Assembly (NCBI GenBank): GCA_036265005.1
Contig: DATAPW010000162.1
Coordinates: 7,599 to 71,598 of the forward strand
DNA: 64,000 nt
Direction of reading: 5' to 3'
Origin: JAMXLO01 sp036265005
GTDB lineage: Bacteria > Pseudomonadota > Alphaproteobacteria > Acetobacterales > Acetobacteraceae
Position 1 is the stretch's first letter, and each line of letters opens with the position of its first letter. Under the pieces are notes generated by a model. That model ran no database searches. It saw only the letters and a program-made list of their open reading frames with translations, and was not told where the DNA came from. Of the stretch, positions 49,311 through 58,307 are shown piece after piece. The position numbers and the translations under genes are program-made.

Positions 49311-50839
49311 TTTTCCGCGCGAACGTCCTTGATGTCGCGAAATTGTAGTGCCGGCGCCAGCTCCGCGGCCCGGCGCATCATGAATGCCGAGCTGGCGAGG
49401 AACACCGGATCGCCATCCACGTCGTCGGCCATTGCACTGCGGTTCTCGGCAACGAATTTCTGCAACGCATTGCGGTCGTCCGAGGACACCCAGCGAGCCA
49501 GCGCAAAGGGCGAAGCCTCGAAGCCGATCGCCACGCTGTATTCGGCGGCCAGCCGCGCCGCCAGCACGTCGAGCTGCAGGGTACCGACCACGCCGACCAA
49601 CGGCGCCGCACCATCCTGCGGGCGGAACAGCTGCACCACGCCTTCCTCGGCCAGTTCCGATAGTGCCTGACGCAGCTTTTTCGCCTTCATCGCATCGTCC
49701 AGCCGCACCCGGCGAAGGATTTCCGGCGCGAAGTACGGCACGCCGACAAAGTTGAGGTCCTCGCCATCGGTCAGCGTGTCGCCGATGCGCAGGGTGCCGT
49801 GGTTGGGAATGCCAACCACGTCGCCAGCGAACGCCTCCTCGGCGATCTCGCGCTCGCGGGCGAAAAAGAACTGCGGCGCGTGCAGCGGGATCGACTTGCC
49901 GGTGCGCACCTGCTTCAGCCGCATGCCGCGCGCCAGCCGACCGGAACACACGCGGGCGAAGGCGATGCGGTCCCGATGGTTGGGGTCCATGTTCGCCTGG
50001 ATCTTGAACACCAGCGCAGTAAGGCCTGGCTCGGTGGCGTCCACCGTGCGGCTGTCCGCCTTCTGCGCGCGCGGCGGCGGCCCGTAGGCCGCGAGGCCGT
50101 CCAGCAAGTCATTGACGCCGATGCCTTTTATGGCGCTGCCAAAATACACCGGGGTGAGGTGGCCGGCGCTGAAGCTGTCGCGATCGAATTGCGGCAGCGC
50201 GGCGCGGATCAGGTCCACCTCATCGCCCAGCGCCTGCAACCGCGGGTCCGACTGCGGCAACTCGGCCTTCAGGTGCATCTGGCGCGCCAGCAGGTCGTAG
50301 GTGCCGGCAAAGTCCGCCGCGCGGCCCACCGGCCAGGTCACCGGCGCGGTGTCCAGTGCCAGGGTGGAGGCGATCTCGTCCAGCAGTTCGATGGGGTCGC
50401 GGGATTCGCGGTCCATCTTGTTGATGAACGTCACAATGGGGATGTCGCGCAGCCGGCAGATTTCGAACAGTTTCCGGGTGCGCGCCTCGATGCCCTTGGC
50501 CGCGTCGATCACCATCACGGCGGAATCCACGGCGGTGAGGGTGCGGTAGGTATCCTCCGAGAAATCCTCGTGGCCGGGCGTGTCGAGCAGGTTGAACACG
50601 CAGTCCTGGTGCTCGAATGTCATCACCGAGGTCACCACGGAGATGCCGCGCTCACGCTCGATGCCCATCCAGTCTGAGCGGGTGCGCCGGCGCTCGCCCT
50701 TGGCGCGCACGTTGCCCGCAAGCTGGATGGCGCCGCCGGCGCGCAGCAGGTGCTCGGTCAGCGTGGTCTTGCCGGCGTCGGGGTGTGAAATGATCGCGAA
50801 GGTGCGGCGATGGGCGATCTCGGTGGCGGCGTCTGTCAT
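49298..50839 (-). CDS. prfC: Peptide chain release factor 3 (RF3)
   Basis: 513 aa GTPase that recycles RF1/RF2 after termination. G1 SHPDAGKTT, G3 DTPGHEDFSEDTYR, G4 NKMDRESRDP, then EF-Tu-like domain 2 and the RF3-specific C-terminal domain (GVVGTLQLDVLAARL). ATG 50839, near full family length. Encoded alone; its stop is inside the terminator hairpin shared with the DUF3309 gene. Confidence 0.97.
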   Translation of the reverse strand: MTDAATEIAHRRTFAIISHPDAGKTTLTEHLLRAGGAIQLAGNVRAKGERRRTRSDWMGIERERGISVVTSVMTFEHQDCVFNLLDTPGHEDFSEDTYRTLTAVDSAVMVIDAAKGIEARTRKLFEICRLRDIPIVTFINKMDRESRDPIELLDEIASTLALDTAPVTWPVGRAADFAGTYDLLARQMHLKAELPQSDPRLQALGDEVDLIRAALPQFDRDSFSAGHLTPVYFGSAIKGIGVNDLLDGLAAYGPPPRAQKADSRTVDATEPGLTALVFKIQANMDPNHRDRIAFARVCSGRLARGMRLKQVRTGKSIPLHAPQFFFAREREIAEEAFAGDVVGIPNHGTLRIGDTLTDGEDLNFVGVPYFAPEILRRVRLDDAMKAKKLRQALSELAEEGVVQLFRPQDGAAPLVGVVGTLQLDVLAARLAAEYSVAIGFEASPFALARWVSSDDRNALQKFVAENRSAMADDVDGDPVFLASSAFMMRRAAELAPALQFRDIKDVRAEKVAA

Positions 50840-51121
50840 GGGGCCTCACAAGGGAAGCGCCGGGGGAGGGAACCCGCCGGCGCCACCACGCCTGAATATA
50901 GGGATTGCGGCAGGTGCGGGTAGGGGGCAACCAGGTTGATCGTTGCAGCGCCGCGGTGTGAGCCGCGTGACCCCCATCGAAGCGCCGATCGCGGCAAGGC
51001 CGATCGGCCGGCTCCTGGATCGATCCGCCGGCCCCACCGCGATAGCGGGAACGCGGCACGGCTTGCCGCCTGAAGGCGGCCCCGCTATTCGTTCCAGCCC
51101 GACAGAGCGAATGTCTCCACC

Positions 51122-51529
51122 GTGCGGCGATTGCCTGAGCGAAACGCGGCCATCCCCCTGCGAGGGCTGAAACCCACGATCGGGTTTGCCGCGTCGCTGC
51201 TTGCGGCCTGGTGCCAGATCCTGCTGCTCGCCACGATCTCGCTCGCCCCGCTGGCGATCGGCGCGGGTCCGGCCGGCGACGCTCCGATCTGCCACGCCGG
51301 CGACGCAACCCCGCCGGCGCAGCAAAAGCCCGCGCATCCGACGCACGATTGCGCCCTCTGCGTGTTTTGCCTGTCGCACGCGATGCCGGCGGCGCTGCTG
51401 TCGCCGGCCCCGGCACTCCCCGAGCGGCAATCCGTCGCCACGGGCCGGCTGGCCGCTGCGTACCCCCGCGCACCGCCGCCACGTCCGGTCGCCGCTGCAC
51501 AACCCCGAGGACCACCATCCCTGACCTGA
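51122..51529 (+). CDS. DUF2946-like protein, probable copper-region membrane protein
   Basis: 135 aa. One N-terminal hydrophobic segment (IGFAASLLAAWCQILLLATI) and a His/Cys cluster (THDCALCVFCLSHA) characteristic of the DUF2946 family, whose genes often lie beside copper-handling genes. The C-terminus is Ala/Pro-rich and low in complexity. Start is GTG 51122, without a ribosome site, so true start is uncertain. It precedes the outer-membrane barrel gene by 87 bp on the same strand. A metal-binding role is likely from the Cys/His cluster but unproven. Confidence 0.7.
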   Translation: MRRLPERNAAIPLRGLKPTIGFAASLLAAWCQILLLATISLAPLAIGAGPAGDAPICHAGDATPPAQQKPAHPTHDCALCVFCLSHAMPAALLSPAPALPERQSVATGRLAAAYPRAPPPRPVAAAQPRGPPSLT

Positions 51530-51616
51530 GTCTGGCCTGGACCTGAGTCCGGCCTGCCAATCCCGGCGCATCACGGCGTCGGCATTGCCCGCTCACATCA
51601 GTGGAGTTTACCAGTC

Positions 51617-52582
51617 ATGCACCGTCCAATCCTGTTCGCCGCGTTCGCCGGCGCCGGCCTGCTGCCCATCCAGGCGGCATTCGCGCACGGCTTCGCCGGC
51701 CCGCACATGTTCATCAGCACCCTGCTGATCGACGATCCGAATGTCGCCGATGAAGCCAGCCTGCCGACGTTCAGCTTCCTGCCTCAGCCGACCGATGGCG
51801 GCCCCGCGCCGGGGCTCTATGCGCTGGAGTACGAGTTCGACAAGCGTATCACCGAGAATTTCGGCGGCTCGGTGGCCGCCGGCTACCAGTGGCTGCGCAC
51901 GCCCGGTGCCAAGACGGCCAACGGCTGGGAGAATGTCGAAGCCACGCTGAAGTACAAGTTCTACGTCAACCCGGAGCATGAATTCATGGCGTCGGTCGGT
52001 GTGTCGCGCGAGTTCGCCCGAACCGGCGCCAACGGCACGAACGGCGCGGTACTCGGCTTCGACGACAGCAGTTCGACCACCCCGAAGATCTACTGGGGCA
52101 AGGGATTTGGCGACCTGCCGATCGGCTTCCTGCGCCCGTTCGCGATCACCGGAACGCTGGGCTACACGATCGCCGACAAGAAGCTGAAGGTGATCGGCAG
52201 CGATCCCGACACCGGTGATCCGCTGTTCAACAACGGCAACGCCAATCAGTGGTCTGGCGGTCTGTCGCTGCAGTACAGCATGCGCTACCTGCAATCGCAG
52301 GTGAAGGATGTCGGGCTGCCGGAGTTCGTCAACCGGCTGACCCCCGTGGTTGAGGTCGCATGGTCATCGCCGGCAAGCCGGCCGAACCAGGACAGCACGC
52401 AGTATCTGATTGGCGCCGGCGTCAATTACACCGCGCAGGCCTATGCGGTCACCGTCGAGGCGCTGATCCCGGGCAATCGGCAGACAGGCTCGCATATGGG
52501 CGTGATCGCGCAATTCCATCTGTATTTCGACGATATATTCCCCAACAGTCTCGGCAAGCCGATCGTGGATTGGTGGAACTGA
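51617..52582 (+). CDS. Outer-membrane beta-barrel protein in a copper-associated operon
   Basis: 321 aa. Signal peptide (LFAAFAGAGLLPIQAAFA) then alternating amphipathic strands, with many Tyr/Trp/Phe and a C-terminus ending in aromatic WWN, as in barrel proteins. Repeated strand-like blocks include LYALEYEFDKRITENFGG and GLSLQYSMRYLQSQV. Homologues are annotated as transporters or DUF members next to copper resistance genes; function is unknown. Its stop overlaps the CopC start by one base (TGATG), a coupled arrangement. ATG 51617 with GGAG ten bases before. Confidence 0.82.
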   Translation: MHRPILFAAFAGAGLLPIQAAFAHGFAGPHMFISTLLIDDPNVADEASLPTFSFLPQPTDGGPAPGLYALEYEFDKRITENFGGSVAAGYQWLRTPGAKTANGWENVEATLKYKFYVNPEHEFMASVGVSREFARTGANGTNGAVLGFDDSSSTTPKIYWGKGFGDLPIGFLRPFAITGTLGYTIADKKLKVIGSDPDTGDPLFNNGNANQWSGGLSLQYSMRYLQSQVKDVGLPEFVNRLTPVVEVAWSSPASRPNQDSTQYLIGAGVNYTAQAYAVTVEALIPGNRQTGSHMGVIAQFHLYFDDIFPNSLGKPIVDWWN

Positions 52583-52938
52583 TGTGCCGCGCGGTCCCGT
52601 TTGCGCTGGCGATGCTCATAACGGCATCGCCGGCGTTCGCCCATGCGTTCCTGGAGCGCGCCAGCCCGCCTGTGGGCAGCGACATTGCCGTCGCGCCGCC
52701 CGAGCTTGCCATCACCTTCACCGAAGGCGTGGAGCCGTTGTTCAGCACGATCGAACTGCGCGACGCCGGCGGCGCCGTGGTGGCCACCGGCAAACCCCAT
52801 GTCGCGCCGGACGACAATCGGCGGCTGGCGATCGACCTGCCGAAGCTGCCGCCCGGCAGCTACACAGTGATCTGGCACGTGACCTCGGTGGATACCCACA
52901 AGACCGAGGGCAGCTACCGGTTCACCGTCGCGCATTGA
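52582..52938 (+). CDS. copC: CopC-domain copper-binding periplasmic protein (YobA/CopC type)
   Basis: 118 aa. Signal peptide ends AFA, and the mature protein starts HAFLERASPPVGSDI, giving the N-terminal His copper ligand of CopC. The C-terminal HVTSVDTHKTEGSYRF contains the Asp/His pair of the Cu(II) site (VxSxDxH). Fold: small cupredoxin-like beta barrel. Overlaps the barrel gene by one base. Likely binds Cu(II) in the periplasm. No CopD membrane partner is seen next to it. ATG 52582; GTG/ATG at 52360 would lie within the previous gene. Confidence 0.93.
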   Translation: MCRAVPFALAMLITASPAFAHAFLERASPPVGSDIAVAPPELAITFTEGVEPLFSTIELRDAGGAVVATGKPHVAPDDNRRLAIDLPKLPPGSYTVIWHVTSVDTHKTEGSYRFTVAH

Positions 52939-52963
52939 ACCGGCGAACCCTGGAGAGATAACG

Positions 52964-53452
52964 ATGCGACTGTTGCTCCCTGTCGTCCTGATTGCCCTGC
53001 CGGTTGCGGCCGCCGCCGATGTGACGGGCGTCCACGTCGACCATGTCTGGTCGCGTGCTGCGATGGCCGGTCATGAGGGCGTGGTCTATCTGACCATCAC
53101 CGATGACGCCGTACAGGATACCCTTACCGGTGTGACCACGCCGGTCGCCGCGAAGGCCGAACTGCACCAGAGCTTCGACGATCATGGCGTTATGAAAATG
53201 CGTTCGGTGGGACCATTGCCGATCGAACCCGGAAAGCCCGTGACGCTGGCGCCCGGGGGCTACCATATCATGCTGACCGGCCTGACGCAGGCGCTGAAGC
53301 AGGGCGACAGCTTTCCGATCACGCTGAGCTTCGCCAAGGCCGGCCAGGTGACGGCATCGGCGACAGTGGAGAAGGCTGGCGCGATGATGCCCGGCATGGA
53401 TCACGGACAGATGGGGGGCATGCAGATGCCGGGCGGCGCCAGGCAGCCATGA
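52964..53452 (+). CDS. PCuAC-type periplasmic copper chaperone (DUF461)
   Basis: 162 aa. Short signal peptide (LLLPVVLIALPVAAA) and a cupredoxin-like domain with the H-x10-M-x21-H-x-M Cu(I) motif: H in AELHQSFDDH, M in VMKMRSVG, and HIM in GGYHIML. The Met/His-rich tail PGMDHGQMGGMQMP would bind extra copper. Such proteins deliver Cu(I) to cytochrome oxidase CuA sites with Sco proteins. Starts 25 bp after the CopC stop; same operon. ATG 52964 with GGAGAG upstream. Confidence 0.93.
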   Translation: MRLLLPVVLIALPVAAAADVTGVHVDHVWSRAAMAGHEGVVYLTITDDAVQDTLTGVTTPVAAKAELHQSFDDHGVMKMRSVGPLPIEPGKPVTLAPGGYHIMLTGLTQALKQGDSFPITLSFAKAGQVTASATVEKAGAMMPGMDHGQMGGMQMPGGARQP

Positions 53453-53554
53453 CATCGCGCGGCGGTTCACCGATTGTTATGCGTTGTCTGCTCCAATGAG
53501 GGCCTGCCGCCCAAAACAGGCGGCGACAATCACCTCATGCCGAGAGGAGACATA

Positions 53555-53842
53555 ATGTCCTCGATCATTGCTGCCGCACCGGCGGCCACGCTCGCTCCGT
53601 CAGGCACCGCGATGCCACCAGCACCTGCCGCGACTGCATCCCGCGGGCAACAGCAGGCGACATTGACCCGTATGCTGGCCAAATATTCATACGACCAGTC
53701 GCGCGGCGGTGACCCTGCCGCGCTGTCCTCCCTGGGTAAGCAGATCACCGCGGCGGCGAAGGCGCTGGGGCAACACGTGACCCTGCCGCGCGCTCCGGCC
53801 TCCGCGGCGCCGGAGACCGGCAAGGTCAACGTGACGGCCTGA
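53555..53842 (+). CDS. Small Ala-rich hypothetical protein
   Basis: 95 aa, ATG 53555 with GAGAGGAG upstream (53537 is an in-frame alternative). The N-terminal ~35 residues are Ala/Pro-rich, then a helical segment (ATLTRMLAKYSYDQSRGG, SSLGKQITAAAKALGQHV). No signal peptide, membrane segment or known domain. Follows the copper operon but with its own ribosome site; unrelated in content. Confidence 0.6.
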   Translation: MSSIIAAAPAATLAPSGTAMPPAPAATASRGQQQATLTRMLAKYSYDQSRGGDPAALSSLGKQITAAAKALGQHVTLPRAPASAAPETGKVNVTA

Positions 53843-53846
53843 GATG

Positions 53847-53863
53847 GCGGGCGTCGCGCCCGC
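53847..53863. terminator. Short GC-rich hairpin between convergent genes
   Basis: GCGGGCG-TCG-CGCCCGC, a 7-bp perfect stem just after the Ala-rich gene and at the end of the NIPSNAP gene. No T tract, so it may be only a weak terminator. Confidence 0.45.
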
Positions 53864-54186
53864 TACTGCACCGTCGATTTCGGCGTCGGGACAATCCGGG
53901 TGATCACGTTCTTCTCGCGATCCAGGCATTCCGGGACGCGCGGGGCAATCTTGGTCTTCCAGTGGTCGGTCTCGTAGACCGCCTTGTAGAGTGCCTCGCG
54001 CTGGGCCTCGCTGTCGAAGCGACGGATCCAGACATAGTGGGTCTCATCGGTCTCACCGCGGAAACTGCCGCAGATCACCATGCCCTTGGCCACCTGAAAG
54101 GGGATGATCTCGTCCTCCATGATCTTCACCCACTCGTCCATCTTGCCGGGCCGCACCTTGTATTGGCGAAGTTCGTAGAAGGCCAT
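53863..54186 (-). CDS. NIPSNAP family protein
   Basis: 107 aa, dimeric alpha+beta barrel fold. It starts AFYELRQYKVRPGKMDEWVK and contains HYVWIRRFDSEAQREALYKAVYET, the core of the NIPSNAP domain. Function is not established for bacterial members. ATG 54186 with GAGGAG upstream; the frame is open to 54237. It is on the minus strand before the large IorB-type subunit gene, with a ~150 bp gap. Confidence 0.9.
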   Translation of the reverse strand: MAFYELRQYKVRPGKMDEWVKIMEDEIIPFQVAKGMVICGSFRGETDETHYVWIRRFDSEAQREALYKAVYETDHWKTKIAPRVPECLDREKNVITRIVPTPKSTVQ

Positions 54187-54338
54187 CGCGTTCGTCTCCT
54201 CTCGGTTTGCTCTCATGCTGCGCGATCGCTGGCGCATCCGGGCATGGTAGTCGCGAACCGTTGCTGGGAACAGTAAGGGCGCGAACCAGCGTCAGCCCGC
54301 TCGCCATTCGAGCCCCCCTTGACACCGGTGAAGCGGTG

Positions 54339-56573
54339 CTACGCCTTCAGCGTCTCCGTATCGATCGGCAGGCTGCGGATGCGCTTGCCGGTGGCGGCGA
54401 AAATGGCGTTGCACAGTGCCGGGATGACCGGCGGCAGTGCCGGTTCGCCGAGCCCGGTGGGCTGATGGTCTGTGGTGAGGAATTCCACCTCGACCGGCGG
54501 CACCTGGTTCATGCGCAATGGCTTCACCGTGTCGAAATTGGCCTGCACCACGCGGCCGCGATCGATGGTGATCGCCTGGCCCAGCGCCGCGCCCAACCCA
54601 TCCAGCGCCGCACCGCGCACCTGGTTCTCGGCGCCGCTTGGGTTGATGATCTGGCGGCCGACATCGGCAACGATCCAGACATGGTCCAGCTTGATGTCGC
54701 TCGATGGCGCCACCGTCGCCTGCACCACTTCGGCGAAGTATCCCAGGTGGCTGAAGTAGAATGCGACGCCCATGCCGGTGCGCGCGGGCAGCTTGTGGCG
54801 ACCCGACCAGCCGGACAGTTCCGCCACGCGGACCAGCACGTCGTGCATGCGGCCGGTGTCGAAATCGCGCAACGCATCTGGCGTGCCGGTGGAATTCACC
54901 AGCACGCGCCGCTCGCCCAGGAGTGCCAGGCGGAACGCGACCGGGTCCTGCCCGGACTGATGCGCCAACTCGTCGATGAATGACTGGAAGACGAAGCCCA
55001 GCGCATTGGATCGCGGCGCGCGCAACGGCCCGGTCGGCACGCCCAGTTCCATCATCGACTGGCCGTACTCCAGATGCGAAACGAGCTGTGCGGGAAATTC
55101 GTTGGCGTCCATCATAGCGGAGTCGGCCAGCCGGCCGCGCTGCCCGAAGGTCACGAAATGATCGCTCAAAGCGACCAGCCGGCCTTTGTCGTCGATGCCG
55201 CCCTTGAAGAAATGGAACCCCGCCGGCCGGTAGAAGTCATGCTGCATGTCGTCCTGCCGGTTCCATAGCAGCTTCACCGGCGCACCGACCTGCTTCGAGA
55301 TCCAGGCCGCCTCCGCCATGAAGTCGTTGCGCAGCCGCCGGCCGAAGCCGCCGCCGATCCGCGTCATCCTGACGGTGACATTGCTCTCGGGAATGCCCAG
55401 GGTCGCCGCCACCAGTTTGGCGCCCGGCCCGGGGTTCTGCGTCGGCGCCCAGAGCTCGACCTTGCCGGCCTGGAAATGTGCGGTGCAGTTCTGCGGCTCG
55501 AGACTGATATGGGACAGAAACGGATACGCGTAGGCTGCTTCCACCACATGCGCCGCACCCTGGAGCGCGGAACCGACATCGCCGTCGCGCCGCAGCCAGG
55601 TGGACGGCGCGCCCTCCGCAAGTTTTGCGGCGCCTTGCGCGAAACCCTCGCTGCTCTGCGCCGCGGTCGAGCCTTCATCCCAGGTGATTTTGAGCGTCTC
55701 GCGCGCCCGGTTCGCCAGCCACCAGTTCTTCGCCACGATGGCGACGCCGTCGCTGAGCCCTTGCGGGTCGCCACCGCGGTTGGCCTCGCTCGCCCGCACG
55801 ATGAAGGCGTCATGCACGCCAGGGAGTGCCTTGACCGCATCGATGTTGGCGCTGGTGACCTTGCCGCCGAACACCGGGCATTTCTGGAACACCGCATAGA
55901 GCATGCCCGGCACCGTGACGTCGATGCCGAACAGCTTCTGTCCCGTCACGAGCTTGCCGTTGTCGATGCCGGGAATCCGCTGGCCGATGATCTTGAAAGT
56001 CTTCGGATCTTTCAGCGTCACGCTGGACAGATCGGGCACCGGCAGCGTCGCGGCCTTCGCGGCCAGCGCACCATAGGGCAGCGACCGTCCGCTGCCGCGG
56101 TGATGCACCACACCGGCCGCGGTGCTGCATTCGGACACCGGCACACTCCAGTTGCGTGCCGCTGCCGTTACCAGCATCTGCCGTCCGGCCGCGCCGACCC
56201 GGCGCAGCGGTTCGTAGTTCAGCGGCGTCGCCATGCTGCCGCCGGCGAATTGCCGGCCATACTTCGCCTCATCCAGCGGCGCCTGCTCGATCCGCACATT
56301 CGCCCAATCGACGTCGAGTTCCTCGGCGATCACCATCGGCAGCATCGTCTTGATGCCCTGGCCGATCTCCGGGTTTTTCGACATGATGGTGACGATGCCG
56401 TCGGGCGCGATGCGGACGAACGCGTTGAGCGTGGCGGCGTCCGGTGCGTCCGCCAGCGCGACCCGCGCCAGCGGCGGCAGCATCGCCTGCAGCATGAGGC
56501 CACCGCCGGCCGCGGCACTGACCTTCAGGAAGGCGCGGCGCGACGGCTTCGCTGTCATGGCATTCATGGTCAC
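54339..56573 (-). CDS. iorB: Molybdenum hydroxylase large subunit (IorB/aldehyde oxidoreductase type)
   Basis: 744 aa. Tat signal around SRRAFLKVSAAAGGGLMLQA, then xanthine-dehydrogenase-family large-subunit modules with QGIKTMLPMVIAEELDVDW, GGSMATPLNYEPLRRVGAAG and IGGGFGRRLRNDF (pterin/molybdenum region). Members oxidise N-heterocycles or aldehydes in the periplasm or membrane; the IorB-like domain order fits isoquinoline 1-oxidoreductase-type enzymes. Its ATG overlaps the stop of the small subunit by four bases (ATGA). Maturation factors are not visible nearby. The substrate is unknown. Confidence 0.92.
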   Translation of the reverse strand: MTMNAMTAKPSRRAFLKVSAAAGGGLMLQAMLPPLARVALADAPDAATLNAFVRIAPDGIVTIMSKNPEIGQGIKTMLPMVIAEELDVDWANVRIEQAPLDEAKYGRQFAGGSMATPLNYEPLRRVGAAGRQMLVTAAARNWSVPVSECSTAAGVVHHRGSGRSLPYGALAAKAATLPVPDLSSVTLKDPKTFKIIGQRIPGIDNGKLVTGQKLFGIDVTVPGMLYAVFQKCPVFGGKVTSANIDAVKALPGVHDAFIVRASEANRGGDPQGLSDGVAIVAKNWWLANRARETLKITWDEGSTAAQSSEGFAQGAAKLAEGAPSTWLRRDGDVGSALQGAAHVVEAAYAYPFLSHISLEPQNCTAHFQAGKVELWAPTQNPGPGAKLVAATLGIPESNVTVRMTRIGGGFGRRLRNDFMAEAAWISKQVGAPVKLLWNRQDDMQHDFYRPAGFHFFKGGIDDKGRLVALSDHFVTFGQRGRLADSAMMDANEFPAQLVSHLEYGQSMMELGVPTGPLRAPRSNALGFVFQSFIDELAHQSGQDPVAFRLALLGERRVLVNSTGTPDALRDFDTGRMHDVLVRVAELSGWSGRHKLPARTGMGVAFYFSHLGYFAEVVQATVAPSSDIKLDHVWIVADVGRQIINPSGAENQVRGAALDGLGAALGQAITIDRGRVVQANFDTVKPLRMNQVPPVEVEFLTTDHQPTGLGEPALPPVIPALCNAIFAATGKRIRSLPIDTETLKA

Positions 56574-57052
56574 TTCTCCTCCGCCGCTGCGGTGTGCAGG
56601 CCGTTCGCCGCCTGCTTGATGGCGGCGCGTATACGTGTGTATGTGCAGCAGCGGCAGACATTGCCGCTCATCGCAGCGTCGATGTCATCGTCGTTGGGAT
56701 GCGGGTTTTCGCTCAGCAAGCCTGCCGCGGACATGATCTGTCCTGCCTGGCAGTAGCCGCATTGCGGCACGTCGAGTGCCATCCATGCTGCCTGGAGCCG
56801 CTTCCCGACGCGATCGACGCTCATGCCTTCGATCGTGGTGACCGCGGCGGTGCCGACTGCCGAGATCGGCGTCTGGCATGAACGCACCGCCGCACCGTCG
56901 AGATGCACTGTACAGGCGCCGCACAACCCGGCTCCGCAGCCGAACTTGCTGCCCTTCAGGTCGAGTTCATCGCGCAGCACCCAAAGCAGTGGCATGTCGC
57001 CGTCGACATCGACGGTCCGCTTCACCCGGTTGACAGTGATTGTGAATGCCAT
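56570..57052 (-). CDS. iorA: (2Fe-2S)-binding small subunit of molybdenum hydroxylase (IorA type)
   Basis: 160 aa. A plant-type ferredoxin cluster (KFGCGAGLCGACTVHLDG, then Cys in AVRSCQTP) and a second domain cluster (PQCGYCQAG ... NVCRCCTYTRI). The last motif normally reads CRCG; here it is CRCC. Electrons from the molybdenum site pass through these centres, in a subunit that pairs with IorB. ATG 57052 with GGAGG upstream. Preceded by ~400 bp containing the periodic repeat and the AraC gene on the same strand. Confidence 0.94.
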   Translation of the reverse strand: MAFTITVNRVKRTVDVDGDMPLLWVLRDELDLKGSKFGCGAGLCGACTVHLDGAAVRSCQTPISAVGTAAVTTIEGMSVDRVGKRLQAAWMALDVPQCGYCQAGQIMSAAGLLSENPHPNDDDIDAAMSGNVCRCCTYTRIRAAIKQAANGLHTAAAEEK

Positions 57053-57452
57053 CGCTCGCACCTCCGAAGCAGCCCGAGCCGTGTCGAGTGCTGTCGCACG
57101 CGTCCGACAACGCCGCGCTCGTGCCCAAAATAATCCGCTGCCCACGCGTGCCTGTGCAATGCAGGCAGGCGAATGGACAGCTTACACGCGCAACAGGGCG
57201 GCGCAATGCAGCATGCCGGCAGCAAACGCGCATTGTCGATCACATCGAGGACAGGCCGGTTAAGGGCCGCCGCTGTTTGTCCTCGGCGCGACATCATTTG
57301 TCATCGTGCGACACAATTTGACATTTGCGCGACATCACTCGTCATCGCGCCACCCGCAACTGTCGTCGTTCGACATCATCCGTCATTCTCGCGCAGGCGG
57401 GAATTCCGGTGCCACGCCTGGAATCCCGCCTGCGCCGGAAAGACCAACGCGC
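57053..57452. promoter_or_regulatory. Leader region of iorAB with 20-21 bp periodic repeats and a REP palindrome
   Basis: Copies of GCGACATCA-TTTGTCAT occur at 57288, 57308 (degenerate), 57329 and 57370. Starts are 20, 21 and 41 bp apart, i.e. in phase with two DNA turns. Each carries an internal GACA-N5-TGTC/CGTC near-palindrome. A REP-like palindrome follows at 57381-57444 (CGTCATTCTCGCGCAGGCGG and its partner CCGCCTGCGCCGGAAAGAC). The gene order AraC then iorAB on one strand makes regulator binding plausible. The repeat could instead be part of the REP element group. Confidence 0.55.
57381..57444. repeat. REP-like palindrome downstream of the AraC gene
   Basis: CGTCATTCTCGCGCAGGCGGGAATTCC (left) and GGAATCCCGCCTGCGCCGGAAAGAC (right, complementary to it with few mismatches). 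It lies 8 bp after the AraC stop and would form a long hairpin in that transcript. Same general type as the element at 1355. Confidence 0.75.
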
Positions 57453-58241
57453 TCACCTGTCGTGGCGCGATCGTCCCGGCGTGGTGCCGAACACCGATCG
57501 GAACGCGGCGCCGAATGCCGGCCCGCTGGCATAGCCGACTGCAGCCGCGGCTCGCGCCGGCGTCGCGCCCTGCGCCAGCAATGCCAGCGCCTCGGTAAGC
57601 CGCAACTGCCGCCGCCAGGCCTGGAAGCTCATCCCGGTCTCGCGCCGGAACAGCCGTGCCAGCGTGCGCGCCGAAGCGCCGGCCATGGTGGCGAACGCCT
57701 CCAGCCCCTGGCTGGCGGCAGGATCAGCCAGCAATGCATCGGTCACCCGCTGCAGCCGAGGATCGCGACACGCCGGCACCGAGATCGACCGCGTGTCGGC
57801 GCGACTGATCTCGTGCAGCGCCAACGCTACGACGTGCCGCACCGGGCCGTTCTCGTCCCACATCACCGGCTCCTCGCAGGCGGTCAGGATCAGTTCGCGC
57901 AGCAGCGGCGAAACCGCGACCACGATCACCGCCCGCGGTCCGGCAGCGGCGGCATCCTCGCGCAGGAACAGCGCACGCATGCGCAGCCCGGGCGGCATGC
58001 GAGTCAGGTGCAGCGTCCGCGCCGGCATCCACAGCCCGGTGCCGGGGGGCACGATGAACAGCGCGGCCTCGGTCGCCACGCGGATCACGCCGTCGATCGC
58101 ATGCAGCAGCTGGGCCCGTGGGTGCTGGTGCCAGCCGCTGTCGTGGCCAACCTGGTAGTCGAACGCGTAGCCGACCAGCGGGCGCGGGGCCTGCTCGAAG
58201 GGGCGTAGGCGAGAGCGGTCGAACTGTCCGGTCTGCGACAA
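57453..58241 (-). CDS. AraC family transcriptional regulator
   Basis: 262 aa. N-terminal cupin-like sensing domain (HQHPRAQLLHAIDGV, FIVPPGTGLWMPA), and a C-terminal double helix-turn-helix: ASARTLARLFRRETGMSFQAWRRQ and AAVGYASGPAFGAAFRSVFG, the latter the family hallmark. Divergent from the MFS gene with only 66 bp between, and upstream of iorAB on the same strand, so both are candidate targets. ATG 58241. Confidence 0.93.
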   Translation of the reverse strand: MSQTGQFDRSRLRPFEQAPRPLVGYAFDYQVGHDSGWHQHPRAQLLHAIDGVIRVATEAALFIVPPGTGLWMPARTLHLTRMPPGLRMRALFLREDAAAAGPRAVIVVAVSPLLRELILTACEEPVMWDENGPVRHVVALALHEISRADTRSISVPACRDPRLQRVTDALLADPAASQGLEAFATMAGASARTLARLFRRETGMSFQAWRRQLRLTEALALLAQGATPARAAAAVGYASGPAFGAAFRSVFGTTPGRSRHDR

Positions 58242-58307
58242 GATATGGCCGTACGTCGGAAAGCAGACAGCCTACCGTGCGCGGCCAGGACACGCCAGGA
58301 CCCTCGC

